This document shows positions 1 through 10,114 of a stretch of DNA of 64,000 nt, one piece after another. The position numbers were made by a program, and so were the translations under genes. The number at the start of each line of letters is the position of its first letter. Positions within the stretch are counted from its first letter, which is position 1. The stretch is from NCBI RefSeq assembly GCF_000226115.1, contig NC_016458.1, positions 5,304,001 to 5,368,000 of the forward strand, given 5' to 3'. This DNA comes from Thermothielavioides terrestris NRRL 8126 (lineage: Eukaryota; Ascomycota; Sordariomycetes; Sordariales; Chaetomiaceae). The notes under the pieces were generated by a model. The model ran no database searches. It was not told the DNA's origin and worked only from the letters and a program-made list of their open reading frames with translations.

Positions 1-1367
1 GATCATGACAAATATGGGGGGTGGAAGCTCCAGTGAGGTCGGGAACACGTTGAAAAGTGCGCACCGACAGTTGGGGAGTGACAGTCACGTCAAAAACGCG
101 TCGATTGCGGGCCTTTTCCCCAGTCAGACTCGCGCAAGGCTCGCGTTTTTACCTGTAAGTCGAGCAAGCGCAGAATGGAACAGAAGAGAAGCGAGAGCTT
201 GAACCAAACACAACGCAGAATCGAGAACAAGAACAAAAACGCTGTTCTCCTGGTGGTCCAAATTTGGCAGAGGTGGCCGCGTGCGAGGGAGGCCCGAAGT
301 GTGCCGGGGGTGGGGATTTTGCTATTTAAGAGTTGCAGGTCGTGGCCGTGTCGGCGGGACCGTGCCGTTGCAGGAACGCGATTTCGTTAAGAGGAGCCCT
401 GTGCAATCGCGCTTGGCGTGTTCCCGGTCCGCCCAGCCAGAGCGCGTCGTTTCCCCGAGGCAGGGCCCATCAGCGCTGACCCAGGGCTTGTTAGTGGCTC
501 AACCACTGAAACAGCGCTGTAGTGCAGGCGGTAACAGCCTTCCCCCCTGAATGACGTGCCTTACGCCCGCATTGCAACTCTTCAATCATGTGCCTCGTTC
601 ACGAGGTTCGAACCCCTTAACGAATAATCACTTGAAAATCAAGTGGTAGTTTCTGAAGAGAGCCGCCAAGTATTGAATTGTGCCAGCCATTGCTACAACA
701 TTGGCGCTCAAGGGAGACTGGCTCTTATTTTCTCCGTTTTTCCTCCGTCTCCAGCCTCCTGAAAAGGCGGGTTCTCCATCTACACCGAAGACGCGTTTTT
801 TCGTTCCTTCGCTTAAGCAGCCGCGGCATTGGACCCCACAACCAACTCCGGGGGCGGATGTGCCCGCATATTGTCAGGGCACCACACCATGGCAGTTGGA
901 GAGAAGAAAGGAGTGAGCAGGTCTGTCGGGAAGATTTTGCCTCACCGGGGAACGTCGCTGCTTCGGCAAGCAAAGAAAACGGGAGAAAAAAAACACCTGT
1001 GTCATGGGTTTTTCGCTCCGTCTCTCCGGAACCCTGCGCGGGACCAGACAGATCCTCCATGCCAACCAGCGGGGCGTGACGGACTGGGAGAAGATTCTCG
1101 AGTGCATTACCTAACGGGAATACGACCTGACCTGTGAACTCCATTGCTCCACGTATGTCTCCCGTCCCACAAAGTTCCCTAACCCAGTTCCCGATTCGCC
1201 TGGTACCCATCACCGCCGAGACGCGGAACAGACAAACATTTCGCGAGTCGCTGTCCTTCCGCCACAACTACCCAGGCACCCGAACTCCTACCCAGAACCC
1301 ATGCGCCCAATGTGATGTGACAGGATATGTGCGGTGAAGGGAAACAGAGGGTGATTGTTACAAACCC
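1..1367. other. No gene recognised
   Basis: I see no open frame here with recognisable domains or coding-like composition. The longest frame, about 180 codons on the minus strand at 725-1267, is rich in Arg, Ser and Leu and resembles no family I know. A GTTCGAAC string at 607-614 recalls a tRNA T-loop, but the flanking bases do not pair. The right part presumably holds the 3' region of the thioesterase gene that ends at 1368. Confidence 0.5.
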
Positions 1368-2417
1368 TCAAAGGTCATCGCCACCCCCCGGCCGCGGGCG
1401 CGACGCCGAGCTACGCTTCAGCGGCCCGTAAAACTCGGCAAAGGCCTCCTTCAACAACTCTTCCGACAGCTTCATGTGCTCGCCGGGTGCCGTGCGGAAC
1501 TTGAGCCCGCCCTTGCGGTCGAGAGCGCGCAGGCCGAGCCAATCCTCCGAGTACAGCTTACGCGCGCGCAGCGGCGTGCTCTCAGTGCCGTTGACCTCGC
1601 CGAACCAGGCCGACTCCTTCGGGATGACAGTCTTATCCTCCTCGAACATGTACATGACGAAGCTCTCGAGCTTTTCAATGTTCTTCTTGTACGCCTCGTT
1701 CTTCGTCGCCCGCTCGTTGTTGATGTCCGCGAGGAAGTTGGAATGCTCCAGGTACTGCTCGTACTCGTCCGGGTTGCGGTAGTACTGCGCGGGCACCAGC
1801 TTGCTCTGCACCGCCTGGCTCCAGACATCGCCCTTCAGCGCGGCCATCGCGATGCGGCAGACCCAGTCGGTCACAGCACATTCACGGAAGGTGGTGATGC
1901 CATTGTGCTGCGAGCCGAAAGTGATGAGGCTGCGGACGGGGGGCTTATTGCATCGCTCGACGTAGGCGCGCAGGAATTGGCCGCCCTGGGAGAAGCCGAG
2001 GGCATCGATTGCGGGGGCGGTCGACAGGATCGGGTCCGCGGCGATGTCGGCGCAGGCTTTGGCGACATGATCAGTCACGTTGCCCACGAAGGAGTCGAAC
2101 CGGTCACGCGAGGGGTCATCATCCATGCGAATCGGGTAGACGAAGATTCCGGGGTGGACATCCTCGGCGATCGAGACGACGCGCGCCATTCCCTCGCTGT
2201 TGAAGGTGTCGCCAAGGCCTAACCGAAGAGAATCAGCAAACATCACTTTACTTTTTTGATCACCTAGGTTGAATAGATTCGCGCGCTTACCGTGCCAAAT
2301 CACGAGCGGCAACGGGGTGTCGTCCTCATCCTCGAAACGACGCTCAACGGGCTTCGCAATCGAGGTTGCGACAAGCAGCCCGATAGCGAGCAGCGTCAGT
2401 CGGAGAAAGAAGGCCAT
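1368..2417 (-). CDS. Palmitoyl-protein thioesterase 1 (PPT1-like), two exons
   Basis: Predicted lysosomal/vacuolar or secreted thioesterase that removes fatty acyl groups from S-acylated proteins. The spliced product is 325 aa. It starts with a hydrophobic signal peptide (about residues 1-21). The strand PLVIWHGLGDTF is typical of PPT1. The nucleophile elbow GFSQGG puts the catalytic Ser at 119, Asp is probably 237 (EEDKTV) and His is 290 (GEHMKL). This gives the complete alpha/beta-hydrolase triad at PPT1-like spacing. One intron, 2219-2290 (72 bp), splits the codon for the Gly of WHG. It keeps frame and contains no stop, so an unspliced reading inserts 24 residues into the conserved WHGLGD motif. 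I chose the ATG at 2417 because the signal peptide follows it directly, although the open frame extends upstream to 2510. The exact subcellular site is inferred from the family. Confidence 0.9.
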   Translation of the reverse strand: MAFFLRLTLLAIGLLVATSIAKPVERRFEDEDDTPLPLVIWHGKRANLFNLGDQKSKVMFADSLRLGLGDTFNSEGMARVVSIAEDVHPGIFVYPIRMDDDPSRDRFDSFVGNVTDHVAKACADIAADPILSTAPAIDALGFSQGGQFLRAYVERCNKPPVRSLITFGSQHNGITTFRECAVTDWVCRIAMAALKGDVWSQAVQSKLVPAQYYRNPDEYEQYLEHSNFLADINNERATKNEAYKKNIEKLESFVMYMFEEDKTVIPKESAWFGEVNGTESTPLRARKLYSEDWLGLRALDRKGGLKFRTAPGEHMKLSEELLKEAFAEFYGPLKRSSASRPRPGGGDDL

Positions 2418-3518
2418 CTTCAAGAATGCCGGAAATGAAAGAAAGAAAAGCTCGAAGGATATCAGTGCGAAAATACCAGCGAGCGAAGTTGGCAGATCAA
2501 AACCATCCACCTGCGGAGAGCTCGGGAAATGGAAGTTGTTGGCGAAGAATGGAGGTTAGACAGCAAGGTGCTTGAGCACAAGGGTCTTATCGGAGCTCCT
2601 TTATCAGGACCCCGCTTTTCAAGCTCCACAATTGGCCGCCATGCGCTACAGTGCAGGTTTAAAACACACGCCCCAGCTGCCCCTGGCCAGAGCTCCAAAT
2701 TCTTCAGCTTCGCTTCCTCCACACGCTGCCAGCGTCTGGGTCAGTGAAAAAGCCACGCGGTATATGTCAACCTTAGTAGGTAAGTTGCTTTGAGTTTGAA
2801 CTAGTCCGCATCTTAAGAGCACCATGATGATATTAGGTTCCAAAATATGTTTCAAGACGGGGCTGAGATCTTCTGTGATTATAACCACACCTCCTGATGG
2901 AGCTCATACTTGTCCTTCTTGCCGCAACGCCAAGTAGGGGCCGAGAACCAGCAGCTAACTCTGTGGCAGTACCCACCCCGCGTTTTCACCGTCCTGGAGC
3001 TGGTCTGGTCGCTGGACCGGGGGCATTCTACGTGTACTGGGCGGTTCTTGCCCCACGATGGTGTTTGCAACGGGGCGTCAAATCGGATGGTGTGGCCTCA
3101 GCAAGAAGTCTTGCTTCCCCACATGGGTCTGGTGAAGTCACCGTTGTTCATGAGCCTACCAGCAGCAGCAGCCATCATCGGAATCTCTCTTCTTCCCCTC
3201 TCGCGTTGATGCCCGCCGCCATCCAGCCTCCCGCAGAGACGCACTGGAAGTTCTGGTTAGACAGGACAAACGCCTGAAGCAGAAAGGGACAGAAGAGAAT
3301 GAATGCCTGGGTTCCAGGCTGTGCACTCCCAGGCCACCATCAGGCTGCGTAGCCTGTCTGGCGATTCCTACTATGCCTTTCATGTATTATACTTGTACAA
3401 CGTTGTGCCGAGGTTTCTATGAGGCGTGGTTGTTCGCCAAAATGGTCGTAATCGAGAGGGACACTGGGCACTGTCAATGGGAGGCTGTGGGTTCTTGCCG
3501 CAAAACCGCGCCACCCCA
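2418..3518. other. Intergenic, no gene recognised
   Basis: This is the 5' flank of the thioesterase gene and the 3' flank of the dehydrogenase gene, both on the minus strand. Short open frames on both strands (under 130 codons) show no family resemblance. I see no repeat or RNA signature. Confidence 0.5.
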
Positions 3519-4799
3519 TCAGACCAACTTCTTCTGCCGTTCCTCCTCCCTCAGCACCCTCTCCAGCTGCGGCATCCCGATCATGCGATACAAGACAAAA
3601 TCGAACACCCACTCGCCAAACCACGTGCCCAGCCATGCCCCCCTTGCCATGCCACCTGCCCAGAACCAATCGGGCCGCCCAAACCATGCGCGGAATAGCA
3701 GCGGCCACTCGGGCGCCAGCGCCTTCTTCACCAGCTTCCTCGCGTACTCGGCCGTGTCCATGGTGGCGTTGTTTTGCGAGAAGGTCAGGCGCCTCTCAAA
3801 CAGCGCCCTCACGCGCATGTAGATGCTGCCCTCGGGCAGGGTGCGGTGGGGGCGGCTGGCGATCTGCGAGCGCACGGTGCCGGTCATGGCGACCATGACG
3901 CGCACGCCAAAGGGCTTGAGCTCGAGGCGCAGCGTGCGCGAGTAGGCCGTGACGGCGCCCTTGCTGGCGCAGTAGACGGAGCCGAAGACGTACGGCGTGA
4001 TGGCCGCCAGCGACGCGATGTTGACGATCAGCCCGCGCGCCGCGATCAGCTGGTCTGCGAAGGCCTTGCACATGGCCATCACGCCGAACACGTTGGTCTC
4101 GAACGTCTCGCGCACGTCGTCCAGGTCGATGTCGGTGGCCGGGTGCGTGTGCGTGCGGCCACTGGCCGGGGGGGAAGTAGTTAGCGCTCAGGGCAAGGGC
4201 TAGTCGCGGACATGGGGCAGGAGGGAGGAGCGGCTGAGGGAGACGTACGCGTTGTTGACGAGGATGTCGAGCTTGCCGCCGGTGAGCTTGGCGACTTCGT
4301 CGTGGCAGGCCTTGATGCTCTCCGTCTCGGTGACGTCCAGGGGGAGGGCGGTCATGCCCATGGCAGCCATGTCGGAAAGCACGGCTGGGTTACGGGCCGT
4401 GGCGATGACGTGCAGGCCTGGTGAGACATCAGCACCGTCAGTTCTCGTACGGGTTCTCAGAGTGCGGTACCCTTGGCGTGAAACTCCAGGGCCAGCGCAT
4501 GGCCGATGCCGCCGGGCGTGCTGCTCAACGATGCGAGTTAGTTCATCCCTAATCGGGATATCGGGAGCAACTTGGGAGCAAAAGAACTGTATCGGGAGCA
4601 ACCAAAAGCTACCCGAAGCCGTAACTGGCAAAAGAGATCGGGATTGACGGACCAGCTGCGGTGACATGTTAGCACAGCTTGACTCCCGGTCGGGACTGCT
4701 CGCCTTGCCACGGGCCACGGCCTCGGCCCCCAGCCCCAACGACACACGGGTCACGTACCCTGTGATGAGCACCGTCTTTTGGCCTGGATGAGGACCCAT
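3519..4799 (-). CDS. AYR1-like NADPH-dependent short-chain dehydrogenase/reductase, four exons
   Basis: Predicted oxidoreductase resembling 1-acyldihydroxyacetone-phosphate reductase, a lipid-droplet/ER enzyme of phosphatidate synthesis. The spliced product is about 301 aa, close to yeast Ayr1. Exons are 4759-4799, 4471-4523, 4249-4417 and 3519-4161. The Rossmann fold shows VLITG followed by a Gly-rich turn (PGGIG), LDVTE, and NNAG. The active site has Ser in NIASL and Tyr/Lys in YCASK. The C-terminal third is hydrophobic and Trp-rich (WFGRPDWFW), as expected for membrane association. The first intron (4524-4758, 235 bp) is much longer than the other two (53 and 87 bp) and carries a repeated ATCGGGA motif. 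Its acceptor is a tandem GAG/CAG, so 4521 or 4524 could be used with a one-residue difference. I chose the ATG at 4799 because it leads straight into the Rossmann strand. Substrate is inferred. Confidence 0.82.
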
Positions 4800-5477
4800 G
4801 TTCTCAACCAATTCCCACGAGATGCACAAGGGCAGATTAATGAGATGAGCAATTCCGTAGAGAGAACGAAAGATGGACACGGTCGAGAGCTAAGCCGTCA
4901 GAGTTGGCACCTGGTGCTCACTCAGCTTTGCATTCTTGTCGTATAACTTACCTTAGATAACGTTACTGCGCCCCACCAGAGCTCCAAACAACCGAGGCAC
5001 GCCGTAAGGGGAGGGTTAGGGTACTCATGTTCCTTTACCAGCGAGCACATGCTTCTCCCAAAACTCGCACCAGGAATAAGTGGCGATCACGTAAACAAGC
5101 GACCCGTTTGGTCTGCCGCTCACCCGGTCCCTGAGCGCCTCTTTAGCCAGAGCAATGCAACCCGCGCGCAAGTAATGCTTGGTTCCGTCCCTTGAGGCTG
5201 CGCTGCAGCACCAGCCCCGGCGGCATGCATTGCATGGACTGCAGGTTTCGGCTTTCCCCTGTAAGTTAGAGGTGGAGAGGTCAAGGACCGGGTACGAGCA
5301 GACAACCCGATCACGTTGCGGTCATTGTCTCCCCCCGTGGCAGGTCAATCCGGGCGATGCTGCATGGGCAGGATCCTGCCAGTTCATTACTACTCTTGCT
5401 TGCTATGGGTATTTCAGTTCGCAATCATTCCTCTCGGGGGATACAGCCCTTCCCCGCGACCCTCCCAACATCAGAAG
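4800..5477. other. Intergenic, no gene recognised
   Basis: Upstream region of the dehydrogenase and 3' flank of the broken transporter gene. Small overlapping frames only. No recognisable element. Confidence 0.5.
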
Positions 5478-6434
5478 TCAGCCCCCTAGCACGGAACCTT
5501 CCACACAGCCCGCGTCTTTCTCCCCCTCCTTCGTCGCAGCATTCTTTCCGCCCGCCTCGAGGTCAAGCTGCTTCTCGCGCAGGCCGTACAGCACGCTCCC
5601 AGACCCGTTAGGGTGGTATACATCACCATCGACGACAACCTCGGGCTCCCCAAGCAGGTACATGTACCAGTAAAAAGTGCCCACAAACAGCGCCCCGCCG
5701 ACGATGTTGCCAAGCCCGACGGGAATGATGCCCTTCCAGATGTACAGCCCGACGGACAGGCCCGGGGTGCCGAGGTGGATGCCGATGGGGATGAAGAACA
5801 TGTTGGCGACGACGTGGTCCAGCCCCAGCGCGACGAACGCGAAGGTGGGCCACCACACGCCCGCGAGCTTGGACCCGAGGTCCTTGGCCTGCGTGCCGAG
5901 GAAGCACGCCAGGCACACCAGCCAGTTGCAGCCGATGCCGCGCAGGAAGATCTGGTGCCACGCCCGTGGAGGACAGCAACGCCGGTGAACTGCATCGGGA
6001 TGTGAGTGGTGTCCCCCGCACGCTAGTGTGGCCGTTTGATGTTTAACGAACCATATGCGACCCGGTGAACAGGTCAGCGCCCGTCATCCTACATCATTTC
6101 TCACCGTGTCAGCTTCCTTCCTGGAAGGGCCAAGGCTAGCCAGCACAGAGACGGGTCCCGGCACTCACACAATCAGGCACAGGCCGAAGGGGAAGATGAG
6201 AGCGGCAATGGTCCGGATCAACCCCGGCGCGTTGGTCTGCATCCACGGGGCCGTGTTGGTGCTCAGGGTCGCGGCACATGCAAAAGCCAGTAGGCAGCCT
6301 GCCGACACGGCCGACAAGAATATCTTGTCGAGACGCATGTTGCCCTTCTTGACGCCCGCGCGAGAGACCAGCTCGATGGTCTCGGCGGGCGAGTAGGCTG
6401 CGAGGTTAGACACGATGACGTTTGTGGGAGCCAT
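5478..6434 (-). pseudogene. Formate/nitrite transporter (FNT family) with internal deletion and frameshift
   Basis: The first part matches an FNT channel: ATG at 6434, the N-terminal region (SPAETIELVSRAGVKKGN), TM1 (residues about 40-60), TM2 and the conserved TGADLFTGSHM. Two good introns connect it: 6089-6168 (GTGAGT...TAG) and 5990-6051 (GTTCGT...CAG). The third exon opens with FTGVAVLH, correct for the family. At about 5960-5968 it jumps directly to WHQIFLRGIGCNWLVCLACF, but in another frame. The roughly 60 residues that normally lie between (the third helix region and the following loop) are absent, and too little DNA remains for them to hide in an intron. The rest of the protein, through TM6 and the tail, is intact to the stop at 5478. 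I conclude a deletion with frameshift: an inactivated gene, or a collapsed repeat or base-calling gap in the assembly. If intact it would move formate or nitrite across the plasma membrane. Confidence 0.78.
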
Positions 6435-9400
6435 GGTTGATGAACGGCGGCCAACGAACTGACTCTGGCGCCGGAGCATGTCTGGGCGTTGTCGTCGAAG
6501 GCACGGTGTTTTCTTATAGACGCCAACCCCCCTGCCATCTCTTGTCCCAACCCAGTGGATCCGAAGCACATATCTTGCTGCGGGCCCGCTCGATCTTGGA
6601 TCTCCCAGCAGAACCGGCATCGGTAGGATCGCGCAAACCCATGTTGGGGATCGTGATCGTGGGGGGCGGCAGAGATGAATCGGTGAGGAGGACAGCAAGT
6701 ATCTCGAGTCAACAGTTAATGCAGCATTTGGCAATCACATAACCTCGAATGTCATCGCATGGGAGCGTATTTATCGCCTAGTATAGCTGATAAGAGTTGG
6801 CGGGATATTGGCCAGGGTTCGCCTGGATCCATTGGTTCACCGTGTCAATGGAAAAGGTACTGGTATAGATGATCGCTGCTGACTCGAAGCAGGCGCATGG
6901 AAGGTTGGGCACCTGTTGTGTGCGCGGGTATGCGCCAGATAAGGGAAGCTGCTGGGTTATGATATAACTGACTCGTCGATCCTCATCGAGTGGGATGACC
7001 GGGTGGCCGTCCGTTCCGGACAGGACTGTTTCATCGAGCCTGCTCTCTTTTGTGGCAAGTGTCCTGTGCAAGTTAACCTTAAACGGTGCCGCGGAGATGC
7101 TCCGTGCGAATGGCAGTGATAGATCGGCATCTTTAGCGTTTCGGTTGTGAGGATATGGTAACTTGAAGATAAGGACCCAGCGGCGATTGGCCATTCACCG
7201 CTCCACTGGAGTTTATTCCGCGAGTGTATTGTGGTAGCCAGCCTCCCGGCTCCAACCTTCAAAGCACCAGCAGAATGCCGCGTTCCCACGACATTGAGCA
7301 AGAAACTCAGTGGCCAGCCGGGAGCAGCAGCTTCTACGAGCACGTCCAGCTGCAAAAACACAAACATTGCAACGCATTGCTGCATTGTCGCGAGCTGTCA
7401 AGTTCGTCTGTGCCCTGACCATCCTAATGGTGCTCGAGCAGCCGGATGGGGAGTAGGGGCAGGTATTCCGGCACGAAGCCTTGGTTCGCGGTTGAATGTC
7501 TTCCCTCCCTGCTGTCTCTCGTGTTCTTGACAGCCGGTAGTTGACTTGCTGCTTCTCGGGAACTTGATCTAAGACTAACCTTTTTCTCTGAATGCGAGTG
7601 GCCACTATCTTGGAGACAGTCCAGTTGGGCTAGACAGCAACAGTCACGTTCAAGCAAGTGCCGGTCTGCAGTTGAATTTGATATCCGCCAAGCGATACTT
7701 GGGGTGTGTTTGTAGCGAGATCTCGAACCTATATAAGAGCGAGGACAGAATTCTTCGCAGTGTGCTCTCGTGTTTCTTGTGTTTCATTACACGGGGCGTG
7801 ACGAGACTGCTCGACAGCAACAAACGCCTGCTCAACCCAGCCAAATCCGGGCACTTGTCTCAGCAACCGTTGAGCCTCTATTCCCTCTTCCCGTGACTGC
7901 AGGCTTAATTACATGTCTGCCAAAGAAGCATGAGCGGCGACAGCAACAGCCCCTTGTATACGAGTTTGCCGGTCGAGTGGCGTAGACAGATCCTCGTGAG
8001 CACCTACCGCGGCCGAACCCCAGCTCCGGGACGGGGCCTACTCCGTACACCTTGGCGAGGATTGATGTTAGTATCAGGCTCAGGGCAATCAGAGCAGGCC
8101 ACACGCGCTCGGGCGATACAGGTTGGCTGTTTGGCTTGCATGCAAGCTTGGGGCTTCCCAGGCCACTTCCAGTCCCATCGCCCAGGATCACTGGACGGCA
8201 GCAAATCCCCAAAGCAGCTATGTCAAGGGGGTTGATGTCCGGAACGCCACCGACACCATCTTCAAGGGGGAATGGCACCTACTGAAGGCGGGGTGCTGCC
8301 CTGTCTCCTCCCTGCCGGCGTTTGATTTGACGTCAAGTCGGCCGGTCGAGTAGTTCATGTGCTTCCACGACGCGACGGATCAATCGCGTGCGAGGTGAAA
8401 GATGGATAAGGAAGAACGCATCTAGCACTGGCTCCCCCTGTTTAACTATCTCACATGGTTCCAACCGTGAAGCGCTTGTCCGGCCAGCCCGTGGCGGCCT
8501 GGGCGACCTTTTCTTTTTCTTTCTTCTTTTCGTTTTTCCTTTTTATACTCCTCCGTAAACCGAGGGTTGAGTTAAACAGACTCCGCACCAATGCCCGTGG
8601 CTGACACAGTCGTGGATACTGGGCAGCAGCATCTGTTTGGCCGCAGTGAACGGGTGTCACCGCAAGGAACGACCTCGATGCTGAATGTCTTTGGCTATCT
8701 GTTGCAGGGGCTTGAAGTGAGTGTTCTCGTCCCGTCCATTGTTCTATTCAATTGCGACGCCCCCGGTGAGGTCGAGAGACTGCAAGCGCTGATCATGACG
8801 AGACTACACTACGAGGCGTCGTTTGTGGTGTCCATCAACTTGTCGGGAAAGTCATGGACGCAAATCCATACGCGAACTTGGCAAGCGCCAACTTGGAACT
8901 TACAGCGCAATCTTTACCGTGAACTTACAGAGCAATCGTTGTTGGCGGACTCATTACCGAAGCCTCGCAACTGGAACCGGTTCGTTCTGTCACTGCAGCC
9001 CCATGCACCAGTCCCATGGAACTTTTCGGCGGTCTTCTGGGCCTAAACCACGGCACAGAAAAGGAACCTGGAAGAGTGGGGCCGGGGCACGGGCAGCTAA
9101 CGACCAACCTGAAACCACCGCCACTAGCGGAGGCATCGTGAGCCCTTCAACTAACTGGTCGCCGCAAGCGCGCTGAAGTCCACACCGAGCACCCCCCTCC
9201 ACTTGCTAGCTCTCCGCCGATGTACGTGCATCTCAGCTCAAGGTCTTGGTCAATGTCCCAAGCCGTGCTGGGAACCGTGCCTTTGCCCAGCTCTTGAATA
9301 AGCTGTTCAGCCTCGCGACCGTTGCGGCACACCAGCTTACTTTTATTGCGGATTAATGAGAGATTTAATCCGTCAACAGTACGACAGCGTGCAAGGCCGG

Positions 9401-10114
9401 GAGACGTGGAATGTCACAGACGGCGATCACAGGCCGGCTCGTGCAGGATCCGGGCGCGAGACTGGCTGCAGCAACTGGTACATCCCCTCGTTGCATCAGG
9501 TGAAGTATCATGGTACTGGACGTTTGATGTTGGTGCTGGTTGTGGATGGAGCACAGGCCCGCCTCAAGTTCCTACAAAGGGGCAGCTTGGGTCGGTGGGA
9601 ATTTAACTGGCGTGGAAAGGGGAGGGGGAGGGGTAGCTGGTGCTGTTTTTGGCATGCGGGATGCTTGTGATACGCTGTGCCGCAGGAGCTTCCTTCGTTA
9701 GGCTCTCTCGGGTCTCAAGCACCCACGCCACCATCTGGATTGGTTTGATCCGCCCGGGGGGTTGCTGCATGGGCGGATCTGCCTTGGATCCCACGGAACC
9801 AGGGATGTCGTTCACTTCAGTCGGGATGGCTGTCCGGGTGTGTGGGTGCGCATGGTGCGCATGGTGCTCTGCCCCTGCGCCCGGAGAAGGGGGGACGGGA
9901 TGGCGATGGAGGGCGGCAACTCAATATGTTTGAGGGCGAGCAATAAGACGGGCTGATCTCTGATGGCTCAGCCTTTGCGTGTGCAATGATCTTAAAGCTG
10001 ATCTTATCCGCGCGCCCGCCAACTCCGGGGAAGACCGCGCGATCACCGACCGCGTTTCTCTCGGTCCCAGCAGGCTGGCGGGGGGATGCGTCAACGCCTC
10101 CCTGAGCTAGTTAG
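6435..10114. other. Gene-poor 3.7 kb stretch
   Basis: No recognisable gene. Two frames deserve mention. At 6778-7194 (-) about 138 codons end in a composition that looks protein-like (VNQWIQANPGQYP), but I cannot assign a family. At 8591-9046 (+) an ATG opens 151 codons with no known motif. A TATA-like CTATATAAG lies at 7729-7737 with no convincing coding region downstream. A pyrimidine-rich tract lies at 8510-8545. This may be decayed sequence or hold a lineage-specific gene. Confidence 0.4.

Noticed and set aside
604..620. tRNA-like T-arm string GGTTCGAACC
   Set aside because: The stem bases next to the loop do not pair on either strand, and no D-arm, anticodon arm or acceptor stem can be drawn around it.
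4200..4880. Long continuous frame through exons 1-3 of the dehydrogenase starting at 4880
   Set aside because: It translates intron sequence; the Rossmann motif is restored only by splicing, and the ATG at 4799 is sufficient.
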